Assembly (NCBI GenBank): GCA_020344295.1
Contig: CP070819.1
Location: forward strand, 295,190 to 301,148
Length of the DNA stretch: 5,959 nucleotides
Direction: 5' to 3'
DNA from: Dehalococcoidia bacterium
GTDB taxonomy: Bacteria > Chloroflexota > Dehalococcoidia > SZUA-161
Below the pieces are notes generated by a model. The model was not told the origin of the DNA. It saw nothing but the letters and a program-made list of their open reading frames with translations, and made no database searches. Both the position numbers and the translations under genes were made by a program. Shown piece after piece: positions 1 through 5,959 of the stretch; position 1 is the stretch's first letter; each line of letters begins with the position of its first letter.

Positions 1-2
1 AG

Positions 3-383
3 ATGTTCGCCGAGGCTCTGAAGGAAGGCAAGCTGCTGGGGCTGAAATGCAATAAATGCGGGGCTTATACTGCACCTCCCAAGAAGGTATGCATGGAATG
101 CGGCAGCGAGGACATGGAAATTGCCCAGCTCAGCGGCAAGGGGCAAATCAAGACCTTTACCGTAATACGAGTGCCCCCCGAGGGATTCGAAGCCCCGTAT
201 ATCGTGGGTATGGTAGAGCTGGAAGAGGGGCCATGGCTGATGGGGAACATTCTAGATATCGACGCAGATGAGGCGACTATGGATCTTATCGGGAAGAAGG
301 TCAGTGTGGGGCATCAGGTGCTTCCCGGAGATAAATTCTCTGCAGGGGAAATGGTAGCAGTGACCTTCTCTCCGCAAATATAA
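3..383 (+). CDS. Zn-ribbon/OB-fold protein (DUF35 family), possibly 5'-truncated
   Basis: This 126-residue frame shows the two-part DUF35 architecture. A short N-terminal helix (FAEALKEGKL) is followed by a rubredoxin-like zinc ribbon with Cys16-x2-Cys19 and Cys30-x2-Cys33. An OB-fold of about residues 40-125 follows, with the typical stretch GKGQIKTFTVIRVPPEGF and then YIVGMVELEEG. In archaea and some bacteria, family members bridge acetoacetyl-CoA thiolase and HMG-CoA synthase, or bind CoA or acyl-CoA for thiolase-like enzymes. A thiolase-type gene just upstream is therefore likely but lies outside the window. The ATG is only two bases from the window edge and no ribosome binding site can be seen, so the true start may be further upstream. 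The protein is probably cytoplasmic and non-enzymatic by itself. The family call is secure; the partner and pathway are inference. Confidence 0.86.
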   Translation: MFAEALKEGKLLGLKCNKCGAYTAPPKKVCMECGSEDMEIAQLSGKGQIKTFTVIRVPPEGFEAPYIVGMVELEEGPWLMGNILDIDADEATMDLIGKKVSVGHQVLPGDKFSAGEMVAVTFSPQI

Positions 384-389
384 GGTGAG
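382..389 (+). promoter_or_regulatory. Ribosome binding site for the small basic ORF
   Basis: AAGGTGAG overlaps the stop codon of the DUF35 gene and ends 5 bases before the GTG at 395. This spacing favours GTG 395 over the in-frame ATG at 413, which has no purine-rich site in front of it. The overlap suggests translational coupling to the DUF35 gene. Confidence 0.55.
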
Positions 390-394
390 TACGA

Positions 395-496
395 GTGAAT
401 AAAAGCAAACGAATGGCATCACTTAAACACCGCCGTAAGCGGAAGAAGCTGGAAGCGAAGAAAAAGGCGGAGAAGTCAGCGCAGCAAAACGATTAG
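395..496 (+). CDS. Small, highly basic hypothetical protein (33 aa)
   Basis: The frame runs from GTG 395 to TAG 494-496 and begins (M)NKSKRMASLKHRRKRKKL. It has ten Lys, four Arg and one His against three acidic residues, so it is strongly cationic. There is no cysteine, signal peptide or membrane segment. A Lys/Arg/Glu/Ala-rich single helix is the likely shape. Support for a real gene is a good Shine-Dalgarno at the right distance, an 11-base gap after the DUF35 stop, and a coherent basic composition; against it are the length and the lack of a family I can name. Tiny proteins of this kind often bind RNA or ribosomes, and the pattern loosely recalls small ribosome-associated basic proteins. 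I cannot assign it to one, so function is unknown. Confidence 0.6.
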   Translation: MNKSKRMASLKHRRKRKKLEAKKKAEKSAQQND

Positions 497-1977
<1,481 letters not shown>

Positions 1978-1982
1978 AGAAA

Positions 1983-1987
1983 AGGAG
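1983..1987 (+). promoter_or_regulatory. Ribosome binding site of metK
   Basis: AGGAG (inside AAAGGAG) lies in the 16-base gap after ahcY and ends 6 bases before ATG 1994. It supports this start over the internal ATG at codon 11, whose protein would begin [11 protein letters not shown]. Confidence 0.75.
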
Positions 1988-1993
1988 AATCCG

Positions 1994-3226
1994 ATGACAA
2001 CGTCATTCATCAAATCACCCTCAATGTTTATTACTTCGGAGTCAGTCACCGAGGGACACCCGGATAAGCTCTGTGACCTTATCTCAGACTCTGTTCTCGA
2101 TACAATCCTGATCAAGGACCCGGTGGCGCGAGTAGCCTGTGAAACCATGGCTACCACGGGGTTGGTCGTTGTAATGGGTGAGATAACTACTGACTGCTAT
2201 GTCGAAATACCGCAGGTAGTCAGAGACACGGTGCGCGATGTCGGTTATACACGAGCCAAATATGGCTTCGACTATGAGACATGCGGCGTCATCGTCTCCA
2301 TCAAAGAGCAGTCCCCCGATATAGCAATGGGAGTCGACCATTCGCTGGAGACCCGCGATAAAAAGAAAAATGAAGATGAGCGTCAGACATTGGGAGCCGG
2401 AGACCAGGGGATGATGATTGGATTTGCCTGCAACGAGACCCCCGAGCTTATGCCTTTACCCATTTCTCTGGCACATAAACTATGCAAACGGCTCACCGAA
2501 GTACGAAAAGACGGATCGTTACCCTACCTGCGCCCCGACGGCAAGTCACAGGTAACGGTGGAGTATCACTACGGTATTCCTAAACGGATTGATGCTGTGG
2601 TAATCGGTGCTCAGCATAATGTCACCGTCACCAATGACATCCTTCACAGAGACATCCATGAACTTGTCATAGAGCATGTAATACCACACAATCTTCTCGA
2701 TAAAAAAACAAAATATTTTATCAATGCCACGGGACGTTTTGTGATCGGTGGGCCGATGGGAGATACCGGACTGACAGGACGTAAGATATTGGTTGACACG
2801 TACGGAGGTGTTGCCAGGCATGGTGGTGGGGCCTTCTCAGGTAAAGACCCTACGAAAGTTGACCGTTCCGCCGCCTATGCGGCCCGCTATGCCGCTAAGA
2901 ACATCGTTGCCGCAGGGCTTGCAGACCGACTCGAACTCCAGTTATCATATGCCATCGGAATAGCGCAGCCGATCTCTATATCAATGGAAACCTTCGGTAC
3001 GGCCAAGGTCGACGAAGAGGTCATCATAAAACTGGTCAATAAGTATTTCGATTTTCGACCTGGCGCTATTATCGAGGACCTGGAGCTGCGCCGACCTATC
3101 TATAAACAGACTGCCGCTTATGGGCACTTCGGGCGTGATGACCTCGAGCTACCCTGGGAGCACATCGATAAAGCGGCAATACTAAGAGATGAGGCCGGGC
3201 TTAAGCTGAGAAGGGACGGGAATTGA
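1994..3226 (+). CDS. metK: S-adenosylmethionine synthetase
   Basis: This 410-residue cytosolic enzyme makes S-adenosylmethionine from methionine and ATP, releasing phosphate and pyrophosphate. It has the bacterial MAT signatures: [17 protein letters not shown] near the N-terminus with His22 and Asp24 for ATP/Mg, Glu50 and Glu63 at the positions of the K+/methionine-site glutamates, the loop [10 protein letters not shown] at 106-115, [11 protein letters not shown] at 134-144 (signature 1), LRPDGKSQV with Asp182 and Lys184, [18 protein letters not shown] at 247-264, and [16 protein letters not shown] at 277-292 (signature 2). Length is slightly above the common 385-400, partly from about ten extra N-terminal residues. 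The stop overlaps the next start by 4 bases. Its place behind ahcY groups production of SAM with clearance of its by-product. All key residues appear intact. Confidence 0.98.
   Translation: MTTSFIKSPSMFITSESVTEGHPDKLCDLISDSVLDTILIKDPVARVACETMATTGLVVVMGEITTDCYVEIPQVVRDTVRDVGYTRAKYGFDYETCGVIVSIKEQSPDIAMGVDHSLETRDKKKNEDERQTLGAGDQGMMIGFACNETPELMPLPISLAHKLCKRLTEVRKDGSLPYLRPDGKSQVTVEYHYGIPKRIDAVVIGAQHNVTVTNDILHRDIHELVIEHVIPHNLLDKKTKYFINATGRFVIGGPMGDTGLTGRKILVDTYGGVARHGGGAFSGKDPTKVDRSAAYAARYAAKNIVAAGLADRLELQLSYAIGIAQPISISMETFGTAKVDEEVIIKLVNKYFDFRPGAIIEDLELRRPIYKQTAAYGHFGRDDLELPWEHIDKAAILRDEAGLKLRRDGN
3211..3216 (+). promoter_or_regulatory. Ribosome binding site deciding a TTG start
   Basis: AAGGGA, inside the last codons of metK, ends 6 bases before TTG 3223. 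Together with the protein beginning exactly at the family N-terminus ([11 protein letters not shown]), this supports the TTG start and the TTGA overlap with the metK stop. Confidence 0.65.
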
Positions 3227-4335
3227 AGGCGATTATTCTTGTTGGCGGTGAGGGACTGAGGCTACGGCCGCTGACCTGCAACATCCCCAAGCCCATGGTT
3301 CCCGTAGTGAACAAGCCGTTTCTTGAGCATATGCTCGACAACCTCAGAAGACATCATATTGACGATATCATACTCGCCATATGCTACCTCCCCGAGCGCA
3401 TCCAGAGCCATCTTCATAACGGCAGCGGATTCGGCGTCAATCTAACCTATGCGGTCGAGGAAACACCACTGGGGACGGGCGGCGCAGTCAAGAATGCCGA
3501 ACCATCCCTTGATGACACATTTTTCGTATTCAACGGGGATATATTCAGCGACCTCAATCTCTCTGAAATGCTGGCATTCCATAGAGAGCATAAAGCCAAG
3601 GCTTCCATTGCCCTCACGCCTGTGGAGGATCCAACGGCATACGGGGTGGTAGAGACCGACTCCGATGGCAATGTCAAAGCTTTTATTGAAAAACCAAGCA
3701 GGGAAACCGTGACCTCCAATTTCATTAACGCAGGTATCTACATTCTGGAACCGGAGTTGCTTGAACTCATACCTCCCAATGTTCACCATATGGTTGAGCG
3801 CGGATTGTTCCCACAACTGGTACAGCAGGGCATTCCATTTTATGGCTATCGATCTAACGCCTACTGGATCGATATCGGTGTGCCGGACGACTACCTGAAA
3901 CTGCATCATGATATCCTCATGGGTAAGGCAATTGCCCGTTTCCCGGGAAAATCGATCGCGGATGACATCTGGCGTGAAGACGGCTGCGAAATCCATCCTT
4001 CAGCGAAAATCATCGGCCCCGTTGTGCTCGGCAGAGATTGTATAATAGGAAAAGATGCGCGGATATCAGGACCTACTGTATTGGGGGCTGGTTGTGCCAT
4101 AGGACCAGGCACTTCGGTAGATGAGGCAGTGCTCTGGCAGAATGTTAAACTGGGCGCGGATGTTACGGTAAGAAACAGCGTCCTGGGAAACAACAGCTCA
4201 ATAGGCGATAGTACCTGGATCAGTGACGGTGCGATTCTGAGCGATGATACCGTTGTCGGCAGTAGCAACAAGCTGGAGCACGGTATCAGGCTCTGGCCCG
4301 GGAGCACTATTCAAGATAGTTCCATCTCCTTCTAG
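3223..4335 (+). CDS. Mannose-1-phosphate guanylyltransferase-like NDP-sugar pyrophosphorylase
   Basis: This 370-residue protein joins a nucleotidyltransferase domain (about 1-235) to a left-handed beta-helix (about 255-368), the layout of GMPPB-type GDP-mannose pyrophosphorylases. The GT-A-like domain has [11 protein letters not shown] at 8-18, PKPM at 22-25 with catalytic-type Lys23, [12 protein letters not shown] at 79-90, NGDIFSD at 104-110 for Mg2+, AYGVVE, FIEKP at 154-158, [12 protein letters not shown] at 169-180, ERGLFP at 192-197 and [12 protein letters not shown] at 214-225. Imperfect hexapeptide repeats follow ([18 protein letters not shown] and others). It would convert a sugar-1-phosphate plus NTP into an NDP-sugar and pyrophosphate. 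Mannose-1-P/GTP is inferred from the GMPPB-like motifs and from the mutase and isomerase genes next to it; glucose-1-P with UTP or dTTP cannot be excluded. The TTG start overlaps the metK stop by 4 bases, indicating translational coupling. Confidence 0.88.
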   Translation: MKAIILVGGEGLRLRPLTCNIPKPMVPVVNKPFLEHMLDNLRRHHIDDIILAICYLPERIQSHLHNGSGFGVNLTYAVEETPLGTGGAVKNAEPSLDDTFFVFNGDIFSDLNLSEMLAFHREHKAKASIALTPVEDPTAYGVVETDSDGNVKAFIEKPSRETVTSNFINAGIYILEPELLELIPPNVHHMVERGLFPQLVQQGIPFYGYRSNAYWIDIGVPDDYLKLHHDILMGKAIARFPGKSIADDIWREDGCEIHPSAKIIGPVVLGRDCIIGKDARISGPTVLGAGCAIGPGTSVDEAVLWQNVKLGADVTVRNSVLGNNSSIGDSTWISDGAILSDDTVVGSSNKLEHGIRLWPGSTIQDSSISF

Positions 4336-4346
4336 GCAGTTGCGGA

Positions 4347-5771
4347 ATGGTCTCGAGGATAAAATTCGGCACCGATGGCTGGCGAGGCATAATAGCTGAA
4401 GACTTCACTTTCGATAATGTCCGTATCTGTGCCCAGGGAGTTGCGGACTATCTACTGTCCCACAGGATAGCATCGAAAGGCCTCCTGGTGGGCTATGACA
4501 CCAGGTTTGCCTCTGAAGACTTTGCAGCCGCTGCTGCCGAGGTGATTGCCGCCAACGGGATAAAGGTGTATCTCAATCCCAAAGCGGCCCCAACACCTGT
4601 TATCAGCTATGCTATCGTTGCCAAACAAGCGGCAGGGGCAATAATCATTACCGCCAGCCACAATCCTGGTATCTGGAACGGCCTTAAATATAAGCCGGAG
4701 TACGCAGGCAGTGCCTCACCTGAAGTAACGAATGAGCTGGAAACCAATATTCAGAGAATCTCCGAGGGGGAGGAGATAAAACGCCTTCCGCTGGACGATG
4801 GTCTGCAACAGGGACTGATCGAGTATTTCGACCCGGCTCCCATATACCTGAGCCACATAGCTGAGATGGTAGATCTGGAACGCATACGTCAGGCAGGTTT
4901 AAAGATAGTGGTGGACTCAATGTACGGTAGCGGCTCCGGCTACTTCAAGGGACTGCTTTCCGGCGGTAGTACCGAGGTTATAGAGATCAATGCCGAGCGC
5001 AATCCCTTCTTTCCCGGTATCCAACCCGAGCCCATAGCCCACAACCTGACTAAGCTCTCCGAAACCGTGCGCGGGATCAAAGCCGATATCGGCCTAGCCA
5101 CAGATGGGGACGCCGACCGTATCGGGCCTGTTGATGAATACGGCTCCTTTATCACACCGCTCCAGATGTTTGCCCTTCTCGCTCTATATCTCCTGGAAGT
5201 TCGTAGTGAACGAGGAGCCATCGTCAAATCCATAACGACAACGGATATGGTCTACAGATTGGGTGAGTTATACTCCGTGCCTGTGCATGAAACCCTGGTT
5301 GGCTTCAAGTATCTGGGGCCGCTCATGATATCTGAGGATGCTCTTATTGGCGGAGAGGAGAGCGGGGGCTTTGGCTTCAGGGGTCACATCCCCGAGCGCG
5401 ACGGTGTGCTGGCCGGGCTGTATCTACTCGATCTGATGGTCAGTATGAGTAAAAAGCCATCGGAGTTGATACAATACCTGTATGAAAAGGTGGGGCCTCA
5501 TTATTACGAACGGAACGATTTCCATTTTCCCAGCGAAAAAAGAGCGGAGATAGTCCAACGCCTGAATCAGTCGCGGCCTGACCGGATCGACAATGCTGAT
5601 GTAACAGGCGTTGACACCGCTGACGGCTATCGCTTTCAACTCAGTGATGGAAGCTGGCTCCTCGTTAGGCTTTCGGGCACGGAACCACTCCTTCGGATAT
5701 ATGCCGAAAGCGACTCCATGGAACGCGTTAGAAGACTTCTGGAGGAAGGGAAGAAACTGGCCGGCATATAA
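4347..5771 (+). CDS. Phosphomannomutase/phosphoglucomutase (alpha-D-phosphohexomutase, PgcA-like)
   Basis: This 474-residue enzyme interconverts hexose 6-phosphates and 1-phosphates through a phosphoserine. All four family loops are present: TASHNP at 102-107 with Ser104 as the phosphorylated residue; the metal loop TDGDADR at 252-258; the sugar-specificity loop GGEESGGFG at 335-343; and the phosphate-binding loop RLSGTEPLLR at 441-450. The N-terminal IKFGTDGWRG is also typical. GLKYKPEYAGSASPEV after the serine loop resembles the dual-specificity Glc/Man mutases of archaea and Chloroflexota rather than GlmM. It would feed mannose-1-P, and possibly glucose-1-P, to the preceding pyrophosphorylase gene product. 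The gap from the previous gene is 11 bases, and the Shine-Dalgarno is poor (GCGGA abutting the ATG), so translation probably depends on coupling. Start choice is supported by the family N-terminus. The substrate preference is inference. Confidence 0.93.
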   Translation: MVSRIKFGTDGWRGIIAEDFTFDNVRICAQGVADYLLSHRIASKGLLVGYDTRFASEDFAAAAAEVIAANGIKVYLNPKAAPTPVISYAIVAKQAAGAIIITASHNPGIWNGLKYKPEYAGSASPEVTNELETNIQRISEGEEIKRLPLDDGLQQGLIEYFDPAPIYLSHIAEMVDLERIRQAGLKIVVDSMYGSGSGYFKGLLSGGSTEVIEINAERNPFFPGIQPEPIAHNLTKLSETVRGIKADIGLATDGDADRIGPVDEYGSFITPLQMFALLALYLLEVRSERGAIVKSITTTDMVYRLGELYSVPVHETLVGFKYLGPLMISEDALIGGEESGGFGFRGHIPERDGVLAGLYLLDLMVSMSKKPSELIQYLYEKVGPHYYERNDFHFPSEKRAEIVQRLNQSRPDRIDNADVTGVDTADGYRFQLSDGSWLLVRLSGTEPLLRIYAESDSMERVRRLLEEGKKLAGI

Positions 5772-5774
5772 GAA

Positions 5775-5959
5775 ATGGTGGATTTGGACGACCACGAAGT
5801 CTATGGAAGACTGGACACCGCAGACATGCGAGGTCGCATCCGCGAGCTTCCTCAGCAATGTCTAAGTGCTTGGCAACAAGCCCAGGCGCTGCAACTGCCA
5901 GCCGATTTTTCCAAGGTTGACAAAGTTGTCATTCTGGGGATGGGAGGGTCTGCTATCGG
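5775..5959 (+). CDS. Bifunctional phosphoglucose/phosphomannose isomerase, N-terminal part only
   Basis: The frame opens with ATG 5775, three bases after the mutase stop, and stays open to the window edge, giving 61 complete codons. It begins MVDLDDHEVYGRLDTADMRG, then a helical stretch with RIRELPQQCLSAWQQA, then KVDKVVILGMGGSAIG, the start of a SIS sugar-isomerase domain with its phosphate-binding glycine/serine loop near residues 55-62. This pattern is typical of the short PGI/PMI enzymes of archaea and Chloroflexota (about 320-350 residues in full), which interconvert fructose-6-P with glucose-6-P and mannose-6-P. The neighbours fit: the product mannose-6-P is the substrate of the mutase just upstream. 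The ribosome binding site is weak (only AAGAA next to the ATG), again suggesting coupling. The remainder, including the catalytic Glu and His, lies outside the window. Confidence 0.87.
   Translation, partial: MVDLDDHEVYGRLDTADMRGRIRELPQQCLSAWQQAQALQLPADFSKVDKVVILGMGGSAI

Noticed and set aside
252..258. Reading the mutase metal loop as defective because 'TDGDADR' has Ala where many family members have Gly
   Set aside because: These are protein residues 252-258 (DNA about 5100-5120). DGDADR is a normal variant in this family and all three Asp are kept.
3442..3996. Long reverse-strand open frame (184 codons) within the pyrophosphorylase gene
   Set aside because: It is a shadow of the clearly coding + strand, with no recognisable motif or ribosome binding site.

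Overview
The window reads as ordinary bacterial chromosome. Every gene is on the + strand and they are packed tightly. The best fit is a Chloroflexota bacterium of the Dehalococcoidia type. This rests on three points: SAM-cycle genes joined to a mannose-activation cassette (an order I recall, unchecked, from Dehalococcoides-like genomes), a short archaeal/Thermotoga-type AhcY, and a bifunctional phosphoglucose/phosphomannose isomerase. GTG and TTG starts are used. No mobile element, CRISPR array, tRNA or rRNA is visible, and the reverse strand holds only shadow frames.

Layout. Positions 3-383 encode a zinc-ribbon/OB-fold (DUF35) protein, usually a partner of thiolase-type enzymes; its start may lie outside the window. 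A very short, strongly basic ORF (395-496) follows directly. Then comes the only long gap, a 206-base leader (497-702) that contains several mutually compatible complementary segments. After it the genes run almost without gaps: ahcY (703-1977), metK (1994-3226), a mannose-1-phosphate guanylyltransferase-like enzyme (3223-4335, overlapping metK by 4 bases), a phosphomannomutase/phosphoglucomutase (4347-5771), and the first 61 codons of a phosphoglucose/phosphomannose isomerase (5775 to the window end).

How the genes work together. MetK makes S-adenosylmethionine, and AhcY clears the S-adenosylhomocysteine left after methyl transfer, so the pair covers two steps of the activated methyl cycle. 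The last three genes give fructose-6-P -> mannose-6-P -> mannose-1-P -> GDP-mannose (or another NDP-sugar), supplying glycans or a mannose-based compatible solute. The two modules appear to share one transcription unit.

I see no clearly new biological system. The part most worth a second look is the ahcY-metK leader, which could be an uncharacterised cis-regulatory RNA. The small basic ORF before it comes second.
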